Of a stretch of DNA of 64,000 nt, positions 46,301 through 58,374 are shown piece by piece. The translations under genes and the position numbers were made by a program. Within the stretch, counting starts at the first letter, position 1; the number at the start of each line of letters is the position of its first letter. Source of the DNA: Dioscorea cayenensis subsp. rotundata (taxonomy: Eukaryota > Streptophyta > Magnoliopsida > Dioscoreales > Dioscoreaceae); assembly GCF_009730915.1 (NCBI RefSeq), contig NC_052489.1:5669622-5733621 (forward strand), written 5' to 3'. A model generated the notes under the pieces. The model searched no databases. It had not been told where the DNA came from and saw only the letters and a list, made by a program, of their open reading frames with translations.

Positions 46301-47927
46301 AGTTGACAGGAAAAAATAATTTCCAAGCTTCTGTATTTTGTCTTTTAAGACATTCTTGATTATTACGAAATCATGCCTTTCTAGTTATAGTGAAGGTATT
46401 GATTATAGCACTTTATACCCTTAGATTAGATTAGTTAAGTTTATGAAATAGATTGTTTGATTAGTGAATTGATATTTCTACTTAACTTGAATTATAGAAG
46501 TTTCTCCAAAATTCATATTTTCCATGCTCTTTGAAAGACAACTTCAACCGTTGGGATAAATTTTTTTGACAGAAAGGTTGTTACAGAACACAGGTGACTG
46601 AAAACATATGTTTGATGATTTTCTCTTTTGTGGTCTATCTGCAATAATCGCTTTCTTTTAGCAAATTATCCCACCATTTTTCTGCAAGGAAAGGGCTGAA
46701 AGCAAGTAATAGCACGTGGAGAATCATAGTTTACACCCACACTGGGGAAACTGTCTGACTTACTTTGTTGGTTTTGAAGCTGGGCTTGTTGGACTTGTTC
46801 TGTTTAGAGATATTGCCCTTGTTGGAGGTGCAGTTTACAAAAGGGCTTCCAATTTAGGTTGGAAGGTGAGATCTGCATCTACTACAAAAAATAAGGCTGA
46901 GCTAATTCTTACCAAATCACCTTTTATTTACCCTGGAAGTGTTATTGTAGGTGAAGAGTTGGTCTGATTTTGTCAACCTTGATGCAACGCATAGGGAGAA
47001 GGTTGAACCTTTGTTTATTAGCAAGGTATGTCTCTTTACTTTTGTATTAATGTTGTTTCACCATTTTTGTTTCCATGCACGTCTCTGAATTTCTTGTTTG
47101 TTTATGATTGACCATTGTTGTAGGCCAACACTGTCTTTCAATTACTTTTAGTTGCTGCAGCACTTCTCCAGCCTGAATTCGGCACGACAGAAACTCAATT
47201 GTACATAACATACCTGAGGTAATCTCAGCCTTGCCCACATTATGCAAATTCATGATAGCTTATAGTCTCTCTCTATGTATATGTATATAATATGTACATC
47301 TTTTTGTTTGGTACAGTCTTCAAAATATCCTCTACACAAAATTAAATTATTCTGTGAGTAGGAGAACAAACTAAATTTCAGGCTACTTTTTGCTTAACGG
47401 ATTCTTCTTAAAACCTTGGGCTTTGGTTATTGGAATAGTTGATACCAGTGAATGTAGAAACTTCTAATTCTTGGTGCTTGTAAAGTACTCGAGGGTTTTT
47501 GGGGTACTAACTTAGAACACTCGGAAAAAATACATGGTGTTGGATGTTGGGGTTTCTCTGCAATAAATGGCCTATTTGAGAACTTGGCCACTGTCACATT
47601 CTTGTTCACATTTATTAAATTGGAGACACGAGTGAGTGAGAAGAATTGTCTACTGTGATCTTATCTTTCCTAGCTCCTCATGAAAATTTGGTGCTTATCA
47701 TGAATTCAACAGTTTTAAATTAGTTGAATGTATGTAAGCCAGTTCTTCTACCATAGAACAACTGAATATATTTTACTTCTCCATCTGAATGATTTCTCAA
47801 ATATGTGTATAATTATGAAATACTGAATGAAATGTTTTTCCTTGTTCTTGTTTACAGTTGGTTAGTAGCTTCCACAACAATAGCATCTTGGGCCGGGTAC
47901 GGAGTGAAGTACCTATATAAGATATAG
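43361..47927 (+). CDS. CLS: mitochondrial cardiolipin synthase (CDP-alcohol phosphatidyltransferase)
   Basis: Joins phosphatidylglycerol to CDP-diacylglycerol to make cardiolipin in the mitochondrial inner membrane. Eight exons: 43361-43872, 45226-45292, 45362-45436, 45536-45587, 46780-46865, 46951-47025, 47124-47218, 47858-47927. All phases agree, giving 343 residues, the usual plant size. Residues 1-~100 are Arg/Ser/Pro-rich (targeting peptide). [21 protein letters not shown] opens the catalytic domain. The family motif is complete across the exon 2-3 junction: Asp192, Asp195-Gly196, Ala199-Arg200, Gly209, Asp213, Asp217 ([10 protein letters not shown]...GSYLDPLAD), which binds the CDP group with metal. 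Later conserved parts are [29 protein letters not shown] and [20 protein letters not shown]. The membrane helices are hydrophobic as expected. Exon 6 begins V-K-S-W where relatives have W-K-x-W, so its acceptor is slightly less certain. Confidence 0.93.
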
Positions 47928-48725
47928 GCCACACTCACTGCAGAGATAACAGTTCACAGCCAAACAAAACACAAAATACTCAATGTTTACCACTTCATTG
48001 TGGACATTTCAATGATTGGACAAACATTCCCTTCGCCACTTTTTCCTCTCCAAATCACAGCTTACATGGCAAGCATCCAATGGCCTTGCGCCGGGAACTG
48101 GGAATCGGGAATTTTCTATTGAACAAATGAAAAATGGTCAGTTACTTCAATGCAAGGTATGTTCATGTCTCTGGTTTGGTTTCAAGAGACAAGATACAAG
48201 AAAAGTGTTTGGTCAGTGTCATCTGCTGGAAGATAAAATCCAATGGCATTCTCTATCCGTGCAGTTTTCTGTTGTCTTTGTAGTGTGGACAAGTGTAAGT
48301 ATTTTAGGTACTTCAATTTTGTTCTGATAAGATTATTTTATTTATTTTTATCCATTGATGTGAAATTCAGGGTTCAGTTATCAAGTGTCATGAAAGAATA
48401 TATATTTATATATATGAATGAGAAGGCAGAATAACGTGCTGTTTGCTAATATATACACACATAGATATACTTCATCTTAAGTTTATCCCCAAATTTTACT
48501 ATTCATTTAAGTTTTCCTTGAGTGGACATTTGGCATGCTGTTATTGGTAAATAAAAATTATTTTTTTAATTGGTTGATAGTTGCTCTTCTAACCCTAGAT
48601 CTCCAAAAATCCTATTGACTTCCTCTCTCCAATGGCCTCCATCTTTGGCTTCTGCTCCTCTTTTTCCCCTGTGGCCGCTCTCAAGCCTCTGCTCCTCCTC
48701 TTCTTCCCCTGTCACCACTCTCAAG
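47928..48725. other. CLS 3' region and spacer
   Basis: Contains the likely CLS 3' untranslated region and AT-rich spacer. The open frame starting 48570 is Ser/Pro-rich and does not resemble S-adenosylmethionine synthase until about 48726. Confidence 0.4.
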
Positions 48726-48965
48726 CCTCTCTCAGTGTTTGTTGACACCTACGGCACTGGCAAGATTCCCAACAAAGAGATTCTCAAGATCGTGAAGGAG
48801 ATATTTGACTTCAGGCCAAAGGTGATCACCATCAACCTTGACCTGAAGAGAGGTGGCAATGGCAAGTTCCTTAAGACAGCAGCCTATGGCCACTTTGGAA
48901 GGGATGACCCAGACTTCACCTAGGAGGTGGTCAAACCTCTCAAGTGGGAGAAGCCGGCAGCATAG
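48726..48965 (+). pseudogene. S-adenosylmethionine synthase C-terminal fragment
   Basis: The enzyme makes S-adenosylmethionine from methionine and ATP. Here only the last ~80 residues remain: [65 protein letters not shown], then TAG (48921-48923) where the family has Trp, then EVVKPLKWEKPAA and the normal stop at 48963-48965. The ATP-binding and catalytic parts upstream are absent. Apart from the nonsense codon the fragment is well preserved, suggesting a recent copy. It lies 240 bases from an oppositely oriented heat-shock protein fragment. Confidence 0.88.
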
Positions 48966-49200
48966 ATCTCGTCCTTTATGCTGTCACTGTGTCTCTGTTC
49001 TATCTAGGTGATGAAGATCTGCATTGTTTAATTGTTGCTATTGCTGCTATCATTATCCAAGTCTTGAGTCTTACTTACTAGAGTAATTGTCTATCTATTT
49101 TATTTATTTTGGTTGTTGTGTTTCCAGTTTGTGTTCTATTCTCAATTTGATTTGGGCCTAAAGGAATGTAAGGATTTTGAAATTATTATTATTTTTTGTT

Positions 49201-49458
49201 TCAAGAAATGATGCAAGGAAAGTAACTCAAAGAAGGGAAGGGACAACCAATAAGCATGTTCTCATCCTCAACCTGGACCTTGCTCTCCCCTGGCTTCATC
49301 CCAGGCATATCCACCTCAAAGACGTAAGATCGAGGGAGTTCCTTCACGTCCGCTGGAGTCATGGTCTTATCCACCTCATCAGGGATGTCCATGAGGTGCT
49401 GCAAAGTGGACATGAGAGGTCCCTCCAAGCCCATCACTAGGTCCATTGCTTCTCCCAA
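49201..49458 (-). pseudogene. class II small heat-shock protein fragment
   Basis: Class II cytosolic small heat-shock proteins are ATP-independent holdase chaperones. This frame reads [65 protein letters not shown] and then unrelated sequence to a stop. Compared with the family it lacks ~15-20 residues between the DIPDE and TPADVKE blocks, and everything after the first third of the alpha-crystallin domain. It cannot form the dimer interface and is a truncated copy. A (GTT)n run (about 49481-49504) lies upstream in its sense. Confidence 0.85.
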
Positions 49459-49504
49459 TTCTTTTGTTGATCTTCTCTGATGTTGTTGTTGTTGTTGTTG
49501 TTGT

Positions 49505-52500
49505 TGATCTTGCTTTTCTCTTTAATTGATATATCAGTGTTTTTCCCTTATCCCCTGAGTTAATGTTATGAAACTTGCATCTCCATTTGTGTAAACTGGC
49601 TAAATTGTTTATAGTACAGAGAAGATGAGTTTCCTTTAACCACAAATATTAATTGACCAACAATAAGTTAACTAATTGTATTAGGTTTAATTAGTTGATT
49701 GGGGAATTGACTGAAAAATAATAGGTACGAGAGTTGACTCATGTTCCTGGAGAAGAATGGAAATGTCATATCTTTGTATGACCATTGAGATTCATGAAGT
49801 TTTAATGTGGTTCAAGGTCCTTCAAATTGAACATAAAATTTAGATTCTTGGGTCTATGATTTGATTTTTTTTTTTTTTTGTTCAGAATATTTCACTCATA
49901 TGGGATGTTGTGGGCATCTGGTATTTGAGTGTGATTCTATTGACATTGCTTCTGGTTTAGCAATGTATTTACTGTGAAACAAATTATTAAATCAAGTGAT
50001 GCACTTGTTTTGCATTATTTGGCTTGAAACCATGAGAATGTAAATATTGTTTGTTGGCAGTACCATGATTTGCAGTTTCTTAATTTCTCTTGATAGATGC
50101 AATGTTTTTGGTGCTTGTGAGAATTTCAGTAACTATGAAAGATTTCTTCCAAGTTGATGCTTTGTTGAAGCCTATCAGTATGATACATAGTGGCACAAGA
50201 AATTGTATCCATTATGTTAGTTAGGTAGTCTCTCAGCCTCCTTAGGTCAATTATGATTTTAACATATGACTTGAGTCTTAATTAGGAGTACAGCCTTTGC
50301 ATATTTGATTTTAGGTTGGACAAGTAACTTGAAATTGAATAAATTGTGGTTTAGTTTGAAGAAGATCAAATTGAACTTAGTTGAGGGCATAATAAAATTG
50401 TGACCAAACCAAGTTGTATCTTAATTGGTTTTCTTAAGATGTTTGTCTATCTTGCAATGGTTACTTTTCAAAATCATTGGTTTAACAATGCTGAATTCTC
50501 TTTTTCTCTAATGAATGTAGGATGTGGGACATTCCATTGTGATTAATGGATGTATATGACAAATAATTGCATATGACTGTAGTTGCCAAGAGGTTGCTGA
50601 TATGTAAGTATAGATTTTGAGAAAAAAATTGAAATAAAATGCATGTGGTCTAGACATGTGAAGAAAAAGGAAAAAATTTTAAAATGTTTGATGTGATTTT
50701 ATGGCAGATTTACACTATTGTTGACATTTTAAGTTGTTGTACATGGTTACAAATTAGGTTTTGTGTCAGTGATTTTTTTTTTTTTTGACTTTTTATAGCT
50801 GTATAAAGTAAAACAAAAAAAATAATAATAAACCTTTCATCCCTTATATAAAGCTGTCATTGCATTGTAACTCATTTCATTATAACATACATACACATAC
50901 TTAATCTTAAGATCGACAGATTGAGGCAATCCCTGATTCAGAAAATTAGGTAAATTTTATACTTACAATTTGTATTTGATGTTCATTTTATTAATCTATT
51001 TGTCCATTTCATTAAAGGGCATGTGTGTGTGTGTTTTACCTTAGTTTTATTGTTTTATTATCTATATCTATTTTAATCAATTTTACTTTCAAACTGTTAA
51101 ATGCTTTCATCCATAAAATCATAATTGATACTATTTAATTTTGAATTAACCAAACAAAAAAACCGTTAAATGCTAGATGACATGTAGTGTTTTATGTAAA
51201 GCATAAATATTATGATAACATATATTAATACATGTAGTGTTTTATAATATTAAAATTATAATTTATGCCATAAAGGATGTATACGGGAAATTACTTCATT
51301 GTTTTCCAAATAATTGTTTTGATAGGTTATCTTACTTTCTAAAAATCTGTAAATAATTTGTTATGTCAAAAATTTTCTATCAAAGTTTATTTATGATAAT
51401 CTGTTATCTTATGTTAATTTCTATACATCCATAAATAATTTTTTATTTAAATACAAATTGAATTTTCATTTGTGATATTAATATGTTTTTAAAATAACTT
51501 TTCAAAATATAAATAGATTTACTTATTTGATAATATATATTAAGTTTATTTTTTACGAGTATTTCAATATTAGTTGGTATTAATATATTTTTAAAGTATG
51601 TTGTTAATGTTGGGGTAGTTTAAATTATTTTATGATATACTAAAGTTGATTTTTGTCAATCATTTATTATTTCATAGTAATTTAAATTATGAAATTAATC
51701 TTTGAAGATGGGAGGTCATTATTATTATTTAGATTCTAATGAAATAACTTTCAAAATATATATCTAGATTCTCTTAGCTTATCATATATTACATTTTAAA
51801 TTTGTCAATAAATTTTTATTTAATATAGATTAAGATTAAGTATATTTATTTATTTATTTGAAAACATGTGAGCAAGAAAAGAAAACCTTTCCATACGTAT
51901 CTGCATTTGTTTATATATATATTTATATTGTATGCCTTGCTAAAATGATAATGATAGTTTATCTTTGCTTAATTTTAATCTTATCACCTTAAACATAATA
52001 CATGCCTAAGTATAAAAAAATACTAAAGCATAAAAACAACATGTTCATTTTATCAGGTTCAAAATTTTTTAATTCACTACTATAATGTTTGTCAAGCTCT
52101 AGAAATTAATTATTTTGCTTGTCTTTTTAAATATTTCACAAAATCTGACATTCCTGTAACTTTATGTTGTTTCAATTATTTAAATAATTCATAGCCCACA
52201 ACAAACTAACACCTTTATTAACACACAGGTATTGATTTATCCTCTATAAAGCTAAACCGTATTCTCCACATGTAACTTGCGATATCCATTCAAATTTTCA
52301 GTGTTTTAACCTAACCAAAGAAAAACTAAAAAAGAAAATGGAGGAAGAAAAAGGAAGCACTGCATCCAAGTTCAAAATAATCTGTGTTTTTTTGCAATAG
52401 TGCAAGAAAGAAAAAAAAGTTACCAAAATGCTGTTATAAATCTTGGCAAAGAACTGGTTTAGTTTCCATCTGTTTAGTTATTGTCATTTATCTTGAAAAT

Positions 52501-53014
52501 TTTCATTTGCCCCTTTTTTCTTTCATTATTCTTTTTTTCCTTTTCTCAGTTGTTCTTCTTGAAACATAAGTAAATTATTGAACACCGCTATAATACTATT
52601 TTTTAATTTATTGTTCATTTCTCATTTGATTTTTAGATCACTGGTGTTACTATTAGAGAAGTAAAACCAGTTATAGACATACACCATAAAAAATCAGAGA
52701 TAGTTAGCCATTCAAATACTTTTATTGGTTTACCAGGTTAGTATATAAACTGCATTTATTATCACTCAATATTACATATAAATAACTCACTGATGTCATT
52801 CATCAACCAATTCTAACTAAATGTTCCATTTCAATGATTATTATTGATTATTTTAAATTATGATTACATGAATATTTCCCCATATCATGAACATGTTGCA
52901 ACAAAAATAAATTAGGAGCATGAGGACTTTGCATAATACCATCTCAACAAAACATTGCTCTTAAATCAATATATATGTGAGGATGAGTTGTGACAAATTC
53001 TCTTAAATGATAAA
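49505..53014. other. gene-free AT-rich stretch
   Basis: No gene is recognised on either strand across ~3.5 kb. AT content is very high from 50,600 on, with TA and T runs. If a Helitron ends at 53211, some or all of this stretch, and possibly the two gene fragments before it, would be its interior. No RepHel helicase coding sequence was found. Confidence 0.45.
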
Positions 53015-53211
53015 GTGTTAATGTATAATACTTCAATATTTCCAGTAACATATTTTAGAATTCTTCCCATCTTATAAATATACTTCCCATACTGAAAATA
53101 ATTTTTAAAAATAATATTAACAATGTTTTTGTTTGCAAAATTCATACTATTATTGCAATATTTTGTTTTAATATATATAACCCGCAGCGTTAACGCGGGT
53201 CTTTAATCTAG
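53015..53211 (+). mobile_element. Helitron 3' terminus
   Basis: The end has the Helitron pattern: a hairpin CCCGC-agcgttaac-GCGGG (53181-53199), then 'tctttaat' and terminal CTAG (53208-53211), followed by T. The ~190 bases before it match the degenerate copy at 42955-43152. Rolling-circle Helitrons give no target duplication, so the 5' TC end cannot be placed by flanks, and I could not choose one by eye. Confidence 0.75.
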
Positions 53212-53654
53212 TATATATATAGTCTATGCACTTAACCCTAAAAAAAAAGAATTTTGCTCTATTATTTCTGATTAGTGGTGGGCACGGGCCGGTTAACCAG
53301 CCTGGCGGGCCCTACCCGCTGGGTTGCAGTTCACCAACCCCGTTGGGGTGTAAAACTTGCCGGATCAGGTTGGCCCGTCTAACCCGGCGGGTCTGAGTCA
53401 CAAGAAGCCGGGCCCAGAACCGGCTCGGCTTCCATGTTGACCCGGCGGGCCAGGCCGGGTTGGCCCACCCGATAAAAAAATTAAAAACTGAAAAATTAAA
53501 AAAAAAATAGGAAAAAAATCTGAAAATTCAAAAAGAAAGAAAAAATTTCAGAAAATTTTCTAGAAAAAAAATAAATTAATTAAGACCAAAGTTTCCAAAT
53601 AATAAGAGATGTTCCAAGTTGAAGTTGGGAATTAATGAAATTAAAAGAGAAAAA

Positions 53655-55887
53655 GGTAATTTTTTTGGGTGGGTACTTGACTTTGCCCATGTTACAACTT
53701 GAGCACTTAATTTTAATTTGTAACTAAGTGAGCACATTACTTCAATTTCATTTCAACGGGAGGGCACAAGAGCTATTCCGGCAAGGGTTTGCTGATGTGT
53801 CCGCCGGTTTGCTGACATGGATGATGCTTAACCACGTCAACTGCTCGCGTGGTAAGTCCACGTAAGCAACTTATCCACGTGTCCTCCTTCAACGATCACG
53901 TAAGCGCCAGCTCGACAAAATCCTTATTTCTTCTTCTCTCCCCGAGAGCTCTTCCCCCATTCTCATCCTCTGCCCTAATTTCTCCAGATCCACCAGTGAG
54001 CTCCGGCCAAGGAAACCATTTCTCCGTGACTGCACTTACGCACCTAGTGAACCATAACACCCTCTGTTCGGGAAGGTGGCATTGTAGCCGAAGAAACTAG
54101 TCCCTCGTCCCTAAGCTCTATAGATCCATCAGTGAGATTTTATCAAGGATACCACTCCTCTGCAACTAATCTCAACGATACCAAGCAGACCAATATGTCC
54201 TTGAAAGCAAACAAGTCATGCAAGATGAATTTACATGTTCCAGCATCATCCAAATTATTGTGAAGCCCTGATTTTATTCCTGTAGAACTTTGAATTCATT
54301 ATTGAATTTATGAAGTGAAGCTTTGAGTTTATTCTTGTAAAGCTTCGTCCATGATTTTATTATAGTATTTGAAGAATGTTGCAAAGAATTTATACTTTCA
54401 GAAATTTAATCCACCATTATTTATAAAAGAATTTTTATGATTTCAAGTTAATCATGTACAGACAATTAAATTTAAACTGATAAAGAATGCCACAAAATTG
54501 CTGCAGATACATTAAATTCCTTCATTTATACAAAAAAATATTCCTGCAGATATACAGACATACTAATTGTTGTAGATGTACAAAAAATACATTAGAGAAT
54601 TTCATTGATTCACCTTGTTTATAGAACAAAATTAAGTACCCTATTGCATGCATCAAAAATGGTCACATGCTCCTAAATACCATGTTTTAGAACAAAATTA
54701 AGTTCCCTATTGTATGCATCAAAATTGGCCACAACATCCCAAATACCTTGTTTTCAGAACAAAATTAAGTACCCTGTTGTATAGATAACAACACCAGTTA
54801 AAAAAAAGGGTTAGTGCATCATGTCACGTTGCCTTTCCAGCACCAGAAGCACCACCAGTGCCTGATGGCACCCACCCTTTTCTTTTTTGGGTTCCAACTC
54901 CTGAGGTTGTCTGATTTTTTTTTTACTTGGATTTTGCTTCTTTGCATTTTCTGCAGGATTTTGCACTTTCTGCTTTTCACCATGATTTAATTTTTGAGCC
55001 TCAACTACAGCCATGACCTTTCTTTTTCCTCCTCTTGTTTGAATTTTTGTTCTCTTTATTATATTTTCAGAGGCAGTACTTGCATAATGGGGATCGTTCT
55101 CAACTGCATTGATAACATACATCATTGAAAATCACATTAGGTTAGTCACCTGGGCAAGATGAATGTGTGTGTGTTGTTGTTACAATATAGTAATATTACC
55201 TGTGATATAAGTTCCATAGGTTCTACTCGAATTTGTTGAGGTTCTTCATTTTCAACATTGAATTGGGTTTCAATTAGGTTATCAACCTAACAAAATATAG
55301 AAAAAACAAATAAGCATGGAAAATGTCAAAAAACATTTACCACAATGAATTCATACCATTTGCATATGTTCTTCCAGAACTTGTGGATATATTTCATCCA
55401 TAAGATCATTAACATTTACTTGTGAAGGGCACAAGATTAATTTGGATGATGCCGGAACATGTAAATTCACGAACAGAGGATGTTCTGGTTCACTTGGTAT
55501 GCAAATGCAGTCATGGAGAAGTGATTTCCCTGGCCGGAGCTCACTGGTGGATCTGGAGAAATTAGGGTCGAGGATGAGAATGGGAGAAGAGCTCTTGGGG
55601 GAGAGAAGAAGAAATAGGAATTTTGTTGAGCTGGCGCTTACGTGTTCGTTGAAGGAAGACACGTGGATAAGTTGCTTATGTGGAACTTACCACGTGAGCA
55701 ATTGACGTGGTTAAGCATCGTCCATGTCAGCAAACCGGCAGACACATCAGCAAACCCTTGCTGGAATAACTCTTGTGCCCTCCCGTTGAAACGAAATTGA
55801 AGTAATGTGCTCACTTAGTTACAAATTAAAATTAAGTGCTCAAGTTGTAACATGGGCAAAGTTAAGTACCCACCCAAAAAAATTACC
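53655..55887. mobile_element. long-TIR Mutator-like element nested in the hAT element
   Basis: Inverted ends of ~370 bases: the left starts GGTAATTTTTTTGGGTGGGT and the right is its near-exact complement ending ...AAAAAAATTACC. Flanks agafter 9-base comparison are AGAGAAAAA and TGAGAATAA (7 of 9 match), fitting a decayed Mutator-type duplication. The interior (~1.5 kb) has a Lys-rich minus-strand frame (54811-55125) and a frame entering from the right TIR (55351-55662), neither recognised. No transposase domain is seen, so it is non-autonomous. Confidence 0.78.
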
Positions 55888-56273
55888 TGAGAATAAGAGT
55901 AGGAGTTGGGAAATATTGAGATTAAGATAAAGAGTTGGGGAAGGATAATAATTAATTACTAAAAATTCAGAAAATATAGAAAATTTTAAATTACACTAAA
56001 TTTGAAAATAAATGACTTGCACTTAATTCGTTTATGTGTCGAATCAAGTTGCATACGTATCCTCCTGGGTGTGAGAAGAATCAAAGGCCACGTAGTTCTC
56101 TTAACTTGTGTAACCGGTCACTCACTTACCTTATCAGTAACATCTAGATCTTAGTCGGACTCAATGGCTGTTATTGTCGAGCCAAGTGTGTTCATCATGT
56201 TATCTGTATAGAAGAAATCACTAGCATCTGGACTTTCTTGTTCCACTTCTTGTTGCCGAACTTGAGCACGTTT

Positions 56274-58354
56274 TCAGTCATCCGTGCAAACTTGAATTTC
56301 AATATTTTGTGGGGTCAACTGCGAACGTGTCGTATCCAACATGTTCCCACCTGCGCTAAAAGTTTGCTCACAAGCTACTGTAAACAGAGGACATGCAAAA
56401 ATATCCTTTCCTATTAGTGAGAGAATGGGGTACGGATTTTCATTACCTTGCCACCAGTTGAAGACATTGAAAGTTATGTCTGTGTTGATTTTTTCTGAGA
56501 ACCGGAAAGTAGTGTTTAAATACAAGTCGAGCTCTGTATATTGTGATCCCCTTGGTTTTTTCTTTGCTTGCCTCTGCCGGAATGATTCTCCTCCACTATT
56601 GCTAGATTGTCCTACTGCCTCCCGTGCAACTTGTGGAACTATATGGCTATATCTAATACAATAGCTATCGTATAATTCAACAAATTGACTCTAAGCATCA
56701 ACAACAATTTTATTAACATCTACAATGCTGTCGGAGTCCAGTTCAGAATCTTGAGTATCCACGTCACTCATGGGCAAGCTCATGGCAACCGGTTGGGAAT
56801 TTTGTCCTCCATTGAATCCTAAGAATTTGTAATATGCTTCCAAATATTCTTGCAAACCTTCTAGCTTCTACCTTGGATCAAGAACAAATGCAACTAAAGC
56901 AATAGAAGGTATATTTTTTATAATAAAACAACCATTTTAATTTTCATAGTGATCAACGCACTAAGCAATTGTGGATCTAATCTAAACTTTCAAAATTATT
57001 CAACCACGTGAACAACACCATATAAAAATAAATGGGAAGTAGGAAAATAAACTTACGAAAACAAATTAATATATGTGTTAAAAACCGAAACAAGCCAATA
57101 ATACGAGCAAAAACTACCCAGTTATACTCATATAAACAAAAACCAACCAACGAATCATTAACAAACTTAGTCAACAATGTCCTATAGGGAAAATGTTGCA
57201 CTAAAAAGCCGATAAGTAAAGTTCCATCTTGTTTTGACATCTTTAGGGAATTTTTTGACCCTCATGTTATGTGCTTTACAATAGCGAGCCCATTGTTTCA
57301 TAAGGGTCATGCTTTTTCCCATATAAGCTACGACCTCCCTAACAGGGAGTACAAATTCTTTAAGCTCTTCCAAACCACTTTGCACACATAAGTTTAAAAC
57401 ATTACAAACACATCTTATATGAAAATATTTGCCACCACATGAAGGCCTCAAAAAATCTTCTAGAGGTCTAATTGAGGCCGTATTAACGGAGGCATTATCA
57501 AAATAAATCGAAAAAATCTTAAACATTAAACCAAATTCTTCGATAACTCCACGAATAAGTATATAAATATTATCGGCCGCATAAGACTCGTTGAACACCC
57601 TAAAAGAGAGAACGCGCTTTTGGATATTCCACTTGTCATCAACCCAATGTGCTGTAATACAAATAAAAGAATTTTCATGAAAAACATCGGTCCAAACATC
57701 GGAACATAAGGAAACTAAAGAGTTAAAAGTACGAAAATACTCACAAAGTTGTTCCCTACCATTCTTGTATTGTTTGAATATTATTTTTTGAATTATCCTC
57801 CATGAAACCTTCTTGCACCCCGGTTGCAGTGTGTCATTGATGCATTCTTGCACTTGACACCGTTCAGCGAAGTTGAACAGCAAGCGCTCGACGGAAATTG
57901 TCTCTACAATTTTATCCCTGTATTTTGCTTGCGAAAATGTAAATAGAGATGATCAAGAACCTATACCTTCATCCACAGTGAATCTAATTTGTGACTGTGA
58001 TAAAGCATATCCAAGCTTGTCCAGGTGCTTCTTCTCCAAGTGTCTATTAAATGTACCATATCCTCCACCCTTACAATGCTTAAATTCCGAACCACAATAA
58101 TTACATTTACCATGTGTTACAACAGCAACATTATTATACGATTTTGTAAAATGAGTTTTAAAAATGTTATTTTTGAGGGCAATTTCCGTGGAGTTGTTTG
58201 CTTGTCCGATTTGTGAGGGTACATCAACCGGAATTGATTGTTCCATTGGGCTCTCAAAATCCTGAAATGGATTGCTTTCTTGAGTAGGTGGTGTAGTAGT
58301 GGAAGCCGATCCAACAACACTTTTTCCTCTAGAGCATCCACCACGTGAAGCCAT
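56274..58354 (-). pseudogene. hAT transposase, decayed
   Basis: The N-terminus (58354 down) is Ser/Thr-rich. A BED zinc finger follows: CNYCGSEFKHCKGGGYGTFN with RHLEKKH. The frame continues through a TGA near 57931 into KYRDKIVETISVERLLFNFA, then the catalytic core LVSLCSDVWTDVFHENSFIC, ITAHWVDDKWNIQKRVLSFR, IYFDNASVNTASI and FHIRCVCNVLNLCVQSGLEE. After KTRWNFTYRLF the frame is lost for ~0.4 kb. It returns as VAFVLDPR and then the C-terminal dimerisation block YPILSLIGKDIFACPLFTVA, CEQTFSAGGNMLDTTRSQLT, PQNIE, ending CTDD then TGA where the family has Trp. Several stops make it inactive. Confidence 0.85.
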
Positions 58355-58374
58355 ATTGTAATATCTAAGAAAAA

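Noticed and set aside
47175..47190. gaattcggcacgac resembles the EcoRI adapter used in cDNA libraries
   Set aside because: It lies inside CLS exon 7 in the correct frame and codes the conserved PEFGT segment, so it is native sequence and not vector contamination.
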